Notes: generated by a model not told the origin, from the letters alone. Counted from the first letter of the stretch, positions 20,531 to 28,851 are shown. The stretch: 64,000 nt of DNA from CAVTOO01 sp963736355 (GCA_963736355.1 CAVTOO010000004.1:248001-312000); one strand, 5' to 3'. Made by a program: numbers and translations.

Positions 20531-21397
20531 TCAGCCGCCTAGATTGGCGCGGAAGAAGGCAATGGTGCGCGACCATGCGAGATCGGCCGCGTCCTTGTTG
20601 TAGCGCGCTCCGCCGGTGTCGTTGTTGAAGGCGTGGTTGACGCCTTCATACATGTGGATGGTGTAGCGCTTGCCGGCGGCTTTCAGCGCTTCCTCATAGG
20701 CCGGGATGCCCGGATTGATATTGCCGTCGAGACCCGCGTAGTGCAGCAGCAGCGGCGCCTTGATGTTCGGCACGCGATCCTTGCTCTGCGGCGCCGCGCC
20801 GTAATAGGCGACGGCCGCGCCGAGCTCGGGCGGCGCAATCGACGCCACGCGGTTGACCATGCCGCCACCCCAGCAGAAGCCCATGATGCCAACCTTGCCG
20901 GTGGATTCCGCGTGCTTGGCGAGTGCGGTTACGACGGCTGCTGCCTGCTGTTCGACCTCGGCGATGTTGATCTTGCCGAACATCTCGCGGGCCTTGTCTT
21001 CGTCGGCCGGCGTGCCGCCTTGCGACGACAGAAGATCGACGGCGAATACAAGATAGCCTTCGAGCGCGACACGACGCGCCACGTCTTCGATATGCGGATT
21101 GAGGCCGCGGTTCTCGTGGATGGCGATCACGGCCGGGCGCTTCGCCTTGTCCTTGAGACGCACCAGCGTGCCTGACACCTTGCCGTTCGGCGTGTCGAAC
21201 GTGATCTTCTCAGACACCAAACGCGCATCGTCAGGAGCGACGACCGCGGCCTGCGCGTAGTCGGACCGCAGGCTCGTGTAAATCGCCGTTGCAGCGCCGG
21301 CGGAACCTGCCATCGAGGTCAGCCGGTCGAAGAAATCGCGACGGCTGATATGTCCGTGGGTGAAGTCGTCATAAAGGTCGATGGCGGCCTGGTTCAT
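20531..21397 (-). CDS. Dienelactone hydrolase family protein
   Basis: Alpha/beta-hydrolase of the dienelactone-hydrolase family, 288 aa. The nucleophile elbow is 'GIMGFCWGGGMVNR' (Cys in place of Ser), with the acid in 'HYAGLDGNINPG' and His in 'EGVNHAFNND'. That is the Cys-Asp-His triad of the family. The oxyanion region is 'IHENRGLNPHIEDVARR'. About 65 residues precede the hydrolase fold and include 'ISRRDFFDRLTSMAGSAGA', an Arg-Arg plus hydrophobic stretch seen in many members and possibly an export signal. The natural substrate is unknown. No catechol-pathway genes are nearby, so a role in aromatic breakdown is not supported. Confidence 0.9.
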   Translation of the reverse strand: MNQAAIDLYDDFTHGHISRRDFFDRLTSMAGSAGAATAIYTSLRSDYAQAAVVAPDDARLVSEKITFDTPNGKVSGTLVRLKDKAKRPAVIAIHENRGLNPHIEDVARRVALEGYLVFAVDLLSSQGGTPADEDKAREMFGKINIAEVEQQAAAVVTALAKHAESTGKVGIMGFCWGGGMVNRVASIAPPELGAAVAYYGAAPQSKDRVPNIKAPLLLHYAGLDGNINPGIPAYEEALKAAGKRYTIHMYEGVNHAFNNDTGGARYNKDAADLAWSRTIAFFRANLGG

Positions 21398-21592
21398 GAG
21401 ATCTCCGGTTGAAGGATTGGCATTTCAAGGGGCGGGATACTGCCTTTGCTTACGCTGTGAGGGAAAGGCCCGGGACCCTCACACCCGCGTGAGTTGACGG
21501 GATGGGGCGGTTTGCCGCATCGGGAATAAATGTCGGCTGGCCATCCCGCAGGGCGGCAGCTAAAACGGCCCGTCCTGTTTCGGAGGTCATGA

Positions 21593-22009
21593 ATGCGTCT
21601 GTTGCGTTGCAAAGCGGCTGTCGCCGCCTGTGTTGCGGTGAGTGTTGCTGCGGGATGGTCTGTCGGCGCCCGCGCCCAGGACTTTGGATTTCCATTCGGA
21701 TCGGAGTTGACGCTCGATGCCAACCCGATGCGCGGGTCCAAGCGGATACCGGTTATGGAGATCGACGACAATGGCGCGGTCCAGCTCGATCTCTATTGCA
21801 AGCGCGCGCAGGGGCAATTCTCCGTTGCCAACGACACGGTGATCTTCATTGCCGGCTCGGTAGAAGACGGTTCATGCCCGGCGGATCGCGCGCAGGCCGA
21901 CGATGCTGTGCTAGCGGCGTTGCAGGGCGCGACCAACTGGCGTCGTAGTGGGGATGCCGTATCCTTTGTCGGCCCACGCACCTTGCGTTTTCGTCTGAAC
22001 ACAAACTGA
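21593..22009 (+). CDS. Small secreted protein, META/HslJ-like domain
   Basis: 138-residue exported protein. GGAGG lies 6 nt before the ATG and the signal peptide is clear (RLLRCKAAVAACVAVSVAAG). The mature part 'FGSELTLDANPMRGSKRIPV' ... 'LDLYCKRAQGQFSVANDTVI' ... 'SFVGPRTLRFRLNTN' has two Cys and a beta-rich pattern reminiscent of META (HslJ-type) domains. That likeness is moderate and I would not assign a function. It is flanked by a shared terminator with groEL downstream. Confidence 0.75.
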   Translation: MRLLRCKAAVAACVAVSVAAGWSVGARAQDFGFPFGSELTLDANPMRGSKRIPVMEIDDNGAVQLDLYCKRAQGQFSVANDTVIFIAGSVEDGSCPADRAQADDAVLAALQGATNWRRSGDAVSFVGPRTLRFRLNTN

Positions 22010-22040
22010 TCGCCGCTGCGAGCGATCTCGCGCGCAACAA

Positions 22041-22067
22041 AAAAGGCGGCCGGTGAGGCCGCCTTTT
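22041..22067. terminator. Bidirectional terminator between the META-like gene and groEL
   Basis: Stem aaaaggcggcc / ggccgcctttt (11 bp, 5-base loop). On the minus strand, the groEL direction, it is followed by TTTTTT. Confidence 0.9.
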
Positions 22068-22093
22068 CCGTTTGTGTGATGGTGAGCGGGAGC

Positions 22094-23749
22094 TTAGAAG
22101 CCGCCCATTCCGCCCATGCCACCCATTCCGCCCATGCCACCGCCGCCCGGCATCGCCGGTGCAGCCTCGCGCGGCAATTCCGCGACCATCGCTTCGGTCG
22201 TGACGAGCAGGCCCGCCACCGAAGCTGCATCCTGCAGCGCCGTACGCACGACCTTGGCCGGATCGACGATACCCTTCTGGAGCATGTCGACATATTCCTC
22301 GTTCTGCGCGTCGAAACCGAAGGTCTCCGACTTGTTCTCGAGGATCTTGCCCACCACGATCGAGCCTTCAACGCCGGCGTTCTCGGCGATCTGGCGGATC
22401 GGAGCCTCCAGCGCCTTGAGCACGATGTTGATACCGGCCTGGACGTCGGGGTTGTCGTTGGTGAGACGGCCGACGGCCTTCTTGGCGCGCAGCAGCGCTG
22501 TGCCGCCGCCCGGGACGATGCCTTCCTGCACCGCCGCACGCGTGGCGTTGAGCGCGTCCTCGACGCGGTCCTTCTTTTCCTTCACTTCGATTTCGGTCGC
22601 GCCGCCGACGCGGATCACCGCGACGCCGCCCGCGAGCTTGGCGAGACGCTCCTGGAGCTTCTCGCGGTCGTAATCGGAGGTGGTTTCTTCGATCTGCGCC
22701 TTGATCTGGTTGACGCGCGCCTCGATCGCGGCCTTTTTGCCCGCGCCGTTGACGATCGTGGTGTTTTCCTTGTCGATCACCACCTTCTTGGCGCGGCCGA
22801 GCATCTGCACCGTCACGTTCTCGAGCTTGATGCCGAGATCGGCGGAGATGAGCTGACCGCCGGTCAGCACCGCGAGATCTTCCAGCATCGACTTGCGGCG
22901 ATCGCCGAAGCCCGGCGCCTTGACGGCGGCGACCTTGAGGCCGCCACGCAGGCGATTGACGACGAGGGTAGCGAGCGCTTCGCCTTCCACGTCCTCGGCG
23001 ACGATCAGCAGCGGACGGCCCGACTGCACCACCGCTTCGAGCACCGGCAGCATTGCCTGCAGGCCGGAGAGCTTGGATTCGTGCAGCAGCACGTAAGCGT
23101 CTTCGAGCTCGGCGATCATCTTCTCGGCGTTGGTGATGAAGTAGGGCGACAGGTAGCCGCGATCGAACTTCATGCCCTCGACGATCTCGACTTCGGTGTC
23201 GAGCGACTTGGCTTCCTCAACCGTGATCACGCCTTCATTGCCGACCTTCTGCATCGCCTGGGCGATCATCTTGCCGATGGCGCTATCGCCGTTGGCGGAG
23301 ATGGTGCCGACCTGGGCGACTTCCGCCGAGGAGGCGACCGGCTTGGCGCGCTTCTCGATGTCCTTGATGACGGCTGTCACAGCGATGTCGATGCCGCGCT
23401 TCAGATCCATCGGGTTCATGCCGGCGGCGACCGATTTGGCGCCTTCCCTGACGATGGCCTGGGCGAGGACGGTCGCGGTCGTGGTGCCGTCGCCGGCTGT
23501 GTCGTTGGTCTTGGAGGCGACTTCGCGCAGCATCTGCGCGCCCATGTTCTCGAACTTGTCCTCAAGCTCGATTTCCTTGGCGACAGTGACGCCGTCCTTG
23601 GTGATGCGCGGCGCGCCGTATGACTTGTCGATCACGACGTTGCGGCCCTTGGGACCGAGCGTGACCTTCACGGCATTGGCGAGAATGTCGACGCCGCGCA
23701 GCATGCGGTCGCGCGCGTCGGTCGAGAATTTGACGTCCTTGGCACTCAT
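22094..23749 (-). CDS. groL: Chaperonin GroEL (Hsp60)
   Basis: 60-kDa chaperonin, 551 aa, starting 'MSAKDVKFSTDARDRMLRGV'. ATP-site motifs 'GPKGRNVVIDKSYG' and 'DGTTTATVLAQAI' are intact, as are 'GMKFDRGYLSPYF' and the C-terminal Gly-Gly-Met tail (GGGGMGGMGGMGGMGGF). It lies 99 nt downstream of groES in the same direction, and the gap holds a palindromic repeat. Rhizobia often have several groEL copies. This one is the CIRCE-controlled kind, judged by the operator upstream of groES. Confidence 0.98.
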   Translation of the reverse strand: MSAKDVKFSTDARDRMLRGVDILANAVKVTLGPKGRNVVIDKSYGAPRITKDGVTVAKEIELEDKFENMGAQMLREVASKTNDTAGDGTTTATVLAQAIVREGAKSVAAGMNPMDLKRGIDIAVTAVIKDIEKRAKPVASSAEVAQVGTISANGDSAIGKMIAQAMQKVGNEGVITVEEAKSLDTEVEIVEGMKFDRGYLSPYFITNAEKMIAELEDAYVLLHESKLSGLQAMLPVLEAVVQSGRPLLIVAEDVEGEALATLVVNRLRGGLKVAAVKAPGFGDRRKSMLEDLAVLTGGQLISADLGIKLENVTVQMLGRAKKVVIDKENTTIVNGAGKKAAIEARVNQIKAQIEETTSDYDREKLQERLAKLAGGVAVIRVGGATEIEVKEKKDRVEDALNATRAAVQEGIVPGGGTALLRAKKAVGRLTNDNPDVQAGINIVLKALEAPIRQIAENAGVEGSIVVGKILENKSETFGFDAQNEEYVDMLQKGIVDPAKVVRTALQDAASVAGLLVTTEAMVAELPREAAPAMPGGGGMGGMGGMGGMGGF

Positions 23750-23773
23750 GTAACTCTCCTGGAAAGCTGAAAG

Positions 23774-23818
23774 CCTCATCCTGAGGAGCGCCGTCTGGAC
23801 GCGTCTCGAAGGATGAGG
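23774..23818. repeat. Intergenic palindromic repeat between groES and groEL
   Basis: Ends cctcatcct / aggatgagg form a 9-bp inverted repeat around gaggagcgccgtctggacgc. This 'CTCATCCTGAGGAGC' type is widespread in intergenic regions of Bradyrhizobium and relatives. In the groESL transcript it would fold into a hairpin, perhaps affecting mRNA stability between the two genes (inference). Confidence 0.8.
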
Positions 23819-23848
23819 CGAAGGGATGGATGCGGGTGGTGAGCTGGC

Positions 23849-24145
23849 TTAGCCCACGATACCCATGATGTCGGACTCCTTCATGATCAGGAGCTCCTCG
23901 CCGTCGAGCTTCACTTCGGTGCCCGACCACTTGCCGAACAGCACCTTGTCGCCGGCCTTGACGCCCATGGTCACGAGCTTGCCGGCCTCGTCGCGGCCGC
24001 CCGGACCGACAGCGATGACTTCGCCCTGCGAGGGCTTTTCCTTGGCGGAGTCGGGGATGATGATGCCGCCGGCGGTCTTGGAGTCAGCATCGATACGGCG
24101 CACAACGACGCGGTCATGCAACGGACGGAATTTCGTCTTGGCCAT
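23849..24145 (-). CDS. groS: Co-chaperonin GroES (Hsp10)
   Basis: 98-residue co-chaperonin that caps the GroEL chamber. Recognised by 'FRPLHDRVVVRRIDADSKTA', the mobile loop 'GGIIIPDSAKEKPSQGEV' and 'GDKVLFGKWSGTEVKLDGEE'. First gene of the groES-groEL operon, with the CIRCE element 58 bases before its ATG and a sigma70-like promoter beyond. No defect is seen. Confidence 0.98.
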   Translation of the reverse strand: MAKTKFRPLHDRVVVRRIDADSKTAGGIIIPDSAKEKPSQGEVIAVGPGGRDEAGKLVTMGVKAGDKVLFGKWSGTEVKLDGEELLIMKESDIMGIVG

Positions 24146-24202
24146 GGTTTCCTCTTCGAATTCAAAGACTTCAGCCGTGTGACCGAGTGTTCACAGCCAC
24201 GC

Positions 24203-24229
24203 TTGGCAGTCGGATAGATCGAGTGCTAG
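24203..24229 (-). promoter_or_regulatory. CIRCE operator (HrcA-binding) of groESL
   Basis: Read on the minus strand: CTAGCACTC, 9-base spacer gatctatcc, GACTGCCAA. The CIRCE consensus is TTAGCACTC-N9-GAGTGCTAA, so the half-sites match at 8/9 and 7/9. Position just downstream of the predicted transcription start and 58 nt before groES is typical. It implies repression by HrcA, whose gene is not in this window. Confidence 0.88.
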
Positions 24230-24242
24230 CTGATGGCCGAGG

Positions 24243-24270
24243 ACTTAGGGTTTGGCGGATTTGGAGTCAA
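24243..24270 (-). promoter_or_regulatory. Predicted promoter of groESL
   Basis: On the minus strand, TTGACT (24270-24265), a 16-base spacer, then CTAAGT (24248-24243). The start of transcription would fall 6-8 nt later, directly before CIRCE. The rest of the 335-base gap between groES and the lipoprotein gene (24146-24480) shows nothing else clear. Confidence 0.65.
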
Positions 24271-24480
24271 GCCGGAAGCGGCGTCGGCGCCGGTCGCAGC
24301 ACGTCATGTTGCGGGGCATCTGCAACCTCGACCCGCGCCACTCCGTAACTCGGCGTTGACGCGAATCGTGGGAGAAACTTGTCGAGTTGACGCACGTTAT
24401 GTCGCTTGGTGCCGCGATCGGTATCCGCCCTTGCAACAATTGCCCTAAATCGTCACAAATTAGCCGCGGAGACCGTCGCA

Positions 24481-24981
24481 ATGGATGTCATGCGTTTACC
24501 CCACATGAAGTTGATCCTTGTTCTCGCCGCTGCCACAGCCTTGGCGGGGTGCGAAACCACGCGGTTTGGACAGTCTGCACCGGAGCCTGCGGTGGCTCCG
24601 GAAATTCCGGCGACCATCGCCGCGACCGAAGTGGTTGGCCGCTGGGGCTTTGCCGCCTATCAGCGTCCCGACGATCGCGCCCGCACAGAGGCGGCAGCGC
24701 GCAACGGCTGCCGCAACGCTTACGTCATCAATCCGGGTCCGAGCGGCGGCGTCATCATGCATCTCGCCGACGAGACGCAGCCGCAGGAGCTGCGCCTCAA
24801 GGGCGGTCCCGGCGGCAAGAATTACATCGGACCTCCGGGTCCCGGCGGCGGCGAGAAGGATCGTGAGATCATGTCCTTCGATGGCCGCGTCATGATCATG
24901 CGCTTCATCGACCCCGACGCCGCCACGCGTTACGGCACGTCGGTGTATGTGCGCTGCGCGCCGACCGCCGCGTCGCGCTGA
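24481..24981 (+). CDS. Predicted lipoprotein of unknown function
   Basis: Exported lipoprotein of 166 aa, no family recognised. GGAGA lies about 8 nt before the ATG at 24481; a second ATG at 24505 is an alternative start. The lipobox 'ALAGC' places the lipidated Cys at residue 24. The mature part has 'VVGRWGFAAYQRPDDRARTE', 'ARNGCRNAYVINPGPSGGVI', a Gly/Pro-rich loop ('GPPGPGGGEKDREIMSFDG') and a terminal 'GTSVYVRCAP'. The pattern, with two more Cys, suggests a compact beta domain stabilised by a disulphide. It is followed by an L,D-transpeptidase, so an envelope role is possible by context. Confidence 0.8.
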   Translation: MDVMRLPHMKLILVLAAATALAGCETTRFGQSAPEPAVAPEIPATIAATEVVGRWGFAAYQRPDDRARTEAAARNGCRNAYVINPGPSGGVIMHLADETQPQELRLKGGPGGKNYIGPPGPGGGEKDREIMSFDGRVMIMRFIDPDAATRYGTSVYVRCAPTAASR

Positions 24982-25208
24982 TCTGGTTTTCTCAGCTTTC
25001 GCCGCATTAACAGCACGCTAACCATGCGTGCTCTCCATTCATTCAAAATAAACCGTGCCCGCACGAATGGCGGCGCAAACGTGGCATGGTGAATCCAAAA
25101 GCTCCGCGCGTTTACCAAACCGATCAGGTTTGACGGTCTACTGCACCGGCGCCGTTCTACGCGGCGCGTGTTCGTCCCGTGTCACGACGATTGGTGCAGA
25201 GTACGTCG

Positions 25209-25925
25209 ATGTCCAAAAACCGTTTGCCGATTGCCGCCGTCTTTTGTTTTGTCGCGTCCGGCGCCGCGACGTCCGCTCCGCTACAGATTGCGCCTGAGCC
25301 GTCTGTCACTGCCGAGCCGCACGAGATGCCGCCCGTTCAACTTGTCGCCAGTCAGCGCGGCCAGATGGGTGGCGGCTTCATCGAATTCCTGTTCGGAGGC
25401 GGCGATCAGTCGGCGCCGCGCTATCAGCCCGGTTACGCGCCTCAGCCGCGCGCGCTCGAGCAGCCGGCGCAGCCGTCCATCGATCCGATGTACGAAAAAC
25501 AGATGGTGGACTATTCCGGCCGCGAGGCGCCGGGTACCATCATCATCGATACGCCGCAGCGCTTTTTGTACCTTGTGCAGGGTGGCGGGCGCGCGATGCG
25601 TTACGGCATCGGCGTCGGCCGGCCGGGCTTCACCTGGGCCGGCGTCAAAAGCGTCAGCATGAAGCGCGAATGGCCGGATTGGACGCCGCCGCCGGAAATG
25701 CTCAAGCGACGCCCGGATCTGCCGCGCTTCATGGAAGGCGGTCCGGACAATCCGCTCGGCGCACGCGCGATGTATCTCGGCTCATCGCTCTATCGCATTC
25801 ACGGCTCCAACGAGCCCTGGACCATCGGCACCGCGGTGTCGTCGGGCTGCATCCGCATGCGCAACGAGGATGTGATCGACCTCTATGAGCGCGTGCGTGT
25901 CGGCACCCGCGTCATCGTCATCTAG
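25209..25925 (+). CDS. L,D-transpeptidase (YkuD domain)
   Basis: Exported peptidoglycan cross-linking or lipoprotein-attaching enzyme, 238 aa. A signal peptide (RLPIAAVFCFVASGAATSA) is followed by a Pro-rich linker and then the YkuD catalytic domain from 'GTIIIDTPQRFLYLVQGGGR' on. The active-site signature is 'RIHGSNEPWTIGTAVSSGCIRMRNEDVIDLY', seen here with 'HGSN' and the catalytic Cys in 'SSGCIRM'. Rhizobiales rely heavily on L,D-crosslinks and carry many paralogues. The ATG at 25209 is preferred over a start at 25179. A terminator follows. Confidence 0.94.
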   Translation: MSKNRLPIAAVFCFVASGAATSAPLQIAPEPSVTAEPHEMPPVQLVASQRGQMGGGFIEFLFGGGDQSAPRYQPGYAPQPRALEQPAQPSIDPMYEKQMVDYSGREAPGTIIIDTPQRFLYLVQGGGRAMRYGIGVGRPGFTWAGVKSVSMKREWPDWTPPPEMLKRRPDLPRFMEGGPDNPLGARAMYLGSSLYRIHGSNEPWTIGTAVSSGCIRMRNEDVIDLYERVRVGTRVIVI

Positions 25926-25945
25926 ATTCCAGAACTTCAAACTGA

Positions 25946-25974
25946 AAAGGCCGCCCGTGAGGGCGGCCTTTTTG
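25946..25974 (+). terminator. Intrinsic terminator after the L,D-transpeptidase
   Basis: Perfect 11-bp stem aaaggccgccc / gggcggccttt, loop gtga, then a T run. Confidence 0.92.
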
Positions 25975-25983
25975 TTTGATGCA

Positions 25984-26028
25984 GCATGATCCCGAAAAGT
26001 GGCAACCGGTTTTCGGAAAAGATCATGC
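25984..26028. repeat. Intergenic palindromic repeat ('GCATGATC' type)
   Basis: Inverted ends gcatgatc / gatcatgc enclose cccgaaaagtggcaaccggt and ttttcgg, another inverted pair. Near-identical elements are very common between genes in Rhizobiales. It lies between the convergent ends of the transpeptidase and DUF2076 genes. Confidence 0.85.
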
Positions 26029-26044
26029 TCAAAAAAGACCGTGC

Positions 26045-26758
26045 TTAGTCTCCACCGTCGCCGCCGCCGTCGGTAAAGTCGCCGAAATCATCGCCGTCGA
26101 AATCGTCACCGTCGGACTTGGTGTCGCTGGCGTTGTCGAAGAAGCCCTGACGTTCGCCGCCCTTGTTCGCGCCGATATCGCCGAGGCCGGCATCGCGCGA
26201 CAGGTCGCCCTTGGAACTGTCGCTCCAGGGAGTCTTGTCGCCGCCGCGATCCGAGCCGGGATCGGAGCCGAAGGCATGCGCCTTGTTGCCGCCCATCATC
26301 GAGCCGAGCGAGTTCATCAGCAGCGAGCCGCCGATCGCGCCAGCCGCGGCCGCAGCCGCGGTGCCGAGAAACGAGCCGCCGCCGAAACCGCCTTGTTGCT
26401 GCGGCTGTTGTGCCTGTTGAGGCTGTTGCTGTCCCGCCCACGGGCTTTGGCCGGTGTCGCCGGGGCGAACCGAAGGTACCGAGCCGCGCCGCGCGCCGCC
26501 GAACACCGTCTCACGCATCGAATCGAGGAAGCCGCGCGGAGCCTCGGGCACATCGCCCAGTGCCTCAAGCCGCGCCTGCGCGCGCTTCAGCGCTTCGTCC
26601 TGCAGCAGCACGGTCTGCACCAGTGCATAGAGTGCATTGGGCGCGCGCCTCAGGCCGTCATTGATGGCAGCGATAGCATCCGGCTCGCGTGGTTGATTTT
26701 CGACCGTTGCCAGCCGCGCGAACAGATCGTCGACAAGCTGGCGTTCCTGCGGGGTCAT
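26045..26758 (-). CDS. DUF2076 domain-containing protein
   Basis: 237-residue protein that begins 'MTPQERQLVDDLFARLATVE', the hallmark of DUF2076. Then come 'ALVQTVLLQDEALKRAQARL', a Gln-rich stretch, a Gly/Ala hydrophobic segment ('SFLGTAAAAAAGAIGGSLL') and a C-terminal acidic tail of Asp/Gly (GDDFDGDDFGDFTDGGGDGG). GAGAGGA lies 7 nt before the ATG at 26758. An upstream ATG at 26824 adds 22 unrelated residues. The function of the family is not established. The hydrophobic segment could insert in a membrane. Confidence 0.9.
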   Translation of the reverse strand: MTPQERQLVDDLFARLATVENQPREPDAIAAINDGLRRAPNALYALVQTVLLQDEALKRAQARLEALGDVPEAPRGFLDSMRETVFGGARRGSVPSVRPGDTGQSPWAGQQQPQQAQQPQQQGGFGGGSFLGTAAAAAAGAIGGSLLMNSLGSMMGGNKAHAFGSDPGSDRGGDKTPWSDSSKGDLSRDAGLGDIGANKGGERQGFFDNASDTKSDGDDFDGDDFGDFTDGGGDGGD

Positions 26759-26878
26759 GGATTGGTCCTCTCCATCAAAGAATCTCTGGCGTTGGAGCAT
26801 GTAAGGAATGCCGTGGGGCGGCAAAGGGGTGCGACAAAATATATCTGAGCATGATACGCCGGGCGCGAAGCGTCGGCG

Positions 26879-27718
26879 TCACAACAAGGTCACATTCGCC
26901 GCTGCCAGCCGCTGCGGAAACACGTCGCCACCGAGATAGGCATACTCGTGCTCGCGCGGCGTCAACAGATTGTCGGACTGGCGCAGCACGTCGTCGACGA
27001 CGCCCGGGTGGCACATGATCACGCCGCCGTCGGGCAGGCCGTCGAGAAACGAGTCGAACAACATCGGGAAGTTTTCCGACTGGGCGAATTCATACGCGCC
27101 GGAGAAGCCGGGGTTTACGGTCAACCCGGCGTCGCGCGCACGGCGCTCAAGCCCTGTGCTCAGCCAGTCGAGGAACAGCGCTTTGGGCCCGGTGAGACGT
27201 TGTTGCAGCGATCCGAGCCGCCGGCATTGGCGCACCCAGGCTGATGGCGCGCGCGCCTTGACGGCCGCGACCACGGCGTCCCGCACCACCGGATAGAGCT
27301 GGCAATGCAGATGGCCATCGACAAAGGCCGGCGCTTGGCCGAATGCGTCGCGAAACGCGATGATCTGCGCTTCGACTTCTGCGCGCACGATGTCCGCGTC
27401 CAGCCGGCGCAGGAACCCCGCCATCAGCATGCTGTTCTGCGGAAGAAACGCGTTGTCGCGCAGCGGGCTGAAATGCAGCGTCAGCGGATGGAACGGCGCT
27501 GTCAGCACGAGATGCAGCCCGATGGAGCCGCGGCCTTCATTGGCCGCTTGCGTCAACGCTGTCGCCTCGGCGCGGTTGAAGGCATGCGCCACGACCATCA
27601 CCGAGGTCGCGTTGATACGGCGGCGCGCAATCAGATCGCGGATGGCGCCATTGACGCCGGGCGAGATGCCGTAATCATCGGCATTCAGCCAGATACGCCG
27701 CGTGGGAGAAGAGTTCAT
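26879..27718 (-). CDS. ChbG/HpnK (YdjC) family polysaccharide deacetylase
   Basis: Carbohydrate deacetylase-like protein of the YdjC family, 279 aa. Metal-site features are visible: 'LNADDYGISPGVNGAIRDL' (Asp-Asp), 'SIGLHLVLTAP' (His) and 'FVDGHLHCQLYPVV' (HxH). YdjC relatives include ChbG (chitooligosaccharides), HpnK (hopanoid clusters) and NaxD (deacetylation of an undecaprenyl-phosphate-linked sugar for lipid A). Its start overlaps the stop of the upstream glycosyltransferase (ATGA), so the two are coupled. There are no hopanoid genes nearby, so a NaxD-like role on the product of the partner enzyme is the better guess. Confidence 0.88.
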   Translation of the reverse strand: MNSSPTRRIWLNADDYGISPGVNGAIRDLIARRRINATSVMVVAHAFNRAEATALTQAANEGRGSIGLHLVLTAPFHPLTLHFSPLRDNAFLPQNSMLMAGFLRRLDADIVRAEVEAQIIAFRDAFGQAPAFVDGHLHCQLYPVVRDAVVAAVKARAPSAWVRQCRRLGSLQQRLTGPKALFLDWLSTGLERRARDAGLTVNPGFSGAYEFAQSENFPMLFDSFLDGLPDGGVIMCHPGVVDDVLRQSDNLLTPREHEYAYLGGDVFPQRLAAANVTLL

Positions 27719-28764
27719 TCAGCCGCGGTCCGCGTCGCGCCGTCCGTGCCCGTGTCCTTCGCCGGCTCCGCGTTCTTGACGCTGTGTTCGGCGACGAAAT
27801 AGATCGGCCGTCCTTTCAGTTCGGACAGCACCTTGCCGATATATTCGCCGACAACGCCGATCATGATGAGCTGAAAGCCACCGAGCACCATGACGCCGAC
27901 CATCACCGACGGATAGCCAGGCACCGACTTGCCGTAGAAGACCGTCTCCCACAGGATCGATGCGCCGAACAACAGTGCGATGAAGGCGATCACCACACCG
28001 AGCATGCTCGCGACACGCAAGGGCGCAACCGAAAACGAGGTCAGCCCTTCGATCGACAGGCCAACAAGGCCGCGCAGGCCGAAGCTCGTCGTGCCGTGTG
28101 CACGCGCCTCCGGCTCGTAATCGACCCGCATCTGGCGAAAGCCGATCCAGTTCGACAGGCCCTTGAAGAAGCGGTTGCGCTCCGGCAGGCGCTTGAGCGC
28201 GGCAGCGGCGCGCGGCGACAGCAGGCGGAAGTCGCCGGCGTCTTCCGGAATTTTCTGGCGCGCGCCCCAGTTGATCAGGCCGTAGAAATGATGAACTGCG
28301 AAGCGCCGTAGTGCGGATTCGTTGTTGCGGTGCGCCTTGGCGGTATAGACGACGTCATAGCCGCCCACGACCCAGTGGCCGACCAGCGTCTCCACCAGTG
28401 TCGGCGAATGCTGGCCGTCGCCGTCCATGAACAGAACCGCGCCGAGCCGTGCATGGTCGAGGCCGGCCATCAGCGCGGCTTCCTTGCCGAAATTGCGCGA
28501 CAGCGACACCACCTGCACATCGAGCGCGTCGGCGGGCAGGCCGTGCGCAATGCTCAAACTCGCATCGGAGCTGCCGTCATCGACATAGACGACCTCGCAG
28601 CGCAGGCCGTGCTTGTCTTTCAGCGAGCGCGCGACGCCGCTCAGCCGTTCATGCAGCCCAGTCAGGCCGGCAGATTCGTTGAAAATGGGCACGACAATGG
28701 ACAGGCCGCGCTGCTGCTTGTGCGCGTCGTCGGTAAATCGTGAAAGGTCGGCACCCAGCGCCAT
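27715..28764 (-). CDS. Family 2 glycosyltransferase, polyprenyl-phosphate type with C-terminal membrane helices
   Basis: GT2 enzyme of the DPM1/ArnC/GtrB type, 349 aa from the ATG at 28764. The catalytic domain has 'GLSIVVPIFNESAGL', 'CEVVYVDDGSSDASLSIA', 'NFGKEAALMAGLDHA' and 'AVLFMDGDGQHSP'. Two C-terminal helices follow ('LGVVIAFIALLFGASILW' and 'VMVGVMVLGGFQLIMIGVVG') and then 'EYIGKVLSELKGRPIY', a motif of this subgroup. Such enzymes load a sugar onto undecaprenyl phosphate on the cytoplasmic face. The YdjC deacetylase follows with an ATGA overlap. The sugar and final acceptor are unknown. Confidence 0.92.
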   Translation of the reverse strand: MALGADLSRFTDDAHKQQRGLSIVVPIFNESAGLTGLHERLSGVARSLKDKHGLRCEVVYVDDGSSDASLSIAHGLPADALDVQVVSLSRNFGKEAALMAGLDHARLGAVLFMDGDGQHSPTLVETLVGHWVVGGYDVVYTAKAHRNNESALRRFAVHHFYGLINWGARQKIPEDAGDFRLLSPRAAAALKRLPERNRFFKGLSNWIGFRQMRVDYEPEARAHGTTSFGLRGLVGLSIEGLTSFSVAPLRVASMLGVVIAFIALLFGASILWETVFYGKSVPGYPSVMVGVMVLGGFQLIMIGVVGEYIGKVLSELKGRPIYFVAEHSVKNAEPAKDTGTDGATRTAAE

Positions 28765-28851
28765 GATGGTTCCGGAAAGGTTGATCCTGTCCAATCATAT
28801 GGCAACAGCGGCAGCCTGTCGCCACGGCTTTTGTCGGGTTTCGAGCGCAGC

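Noticed and set aside
22076..23623. Plus-strand frame of 515 residues opposite groEL.
   Set aside because: It mirrors the third codon positions of groEL and has no domain or start signal.
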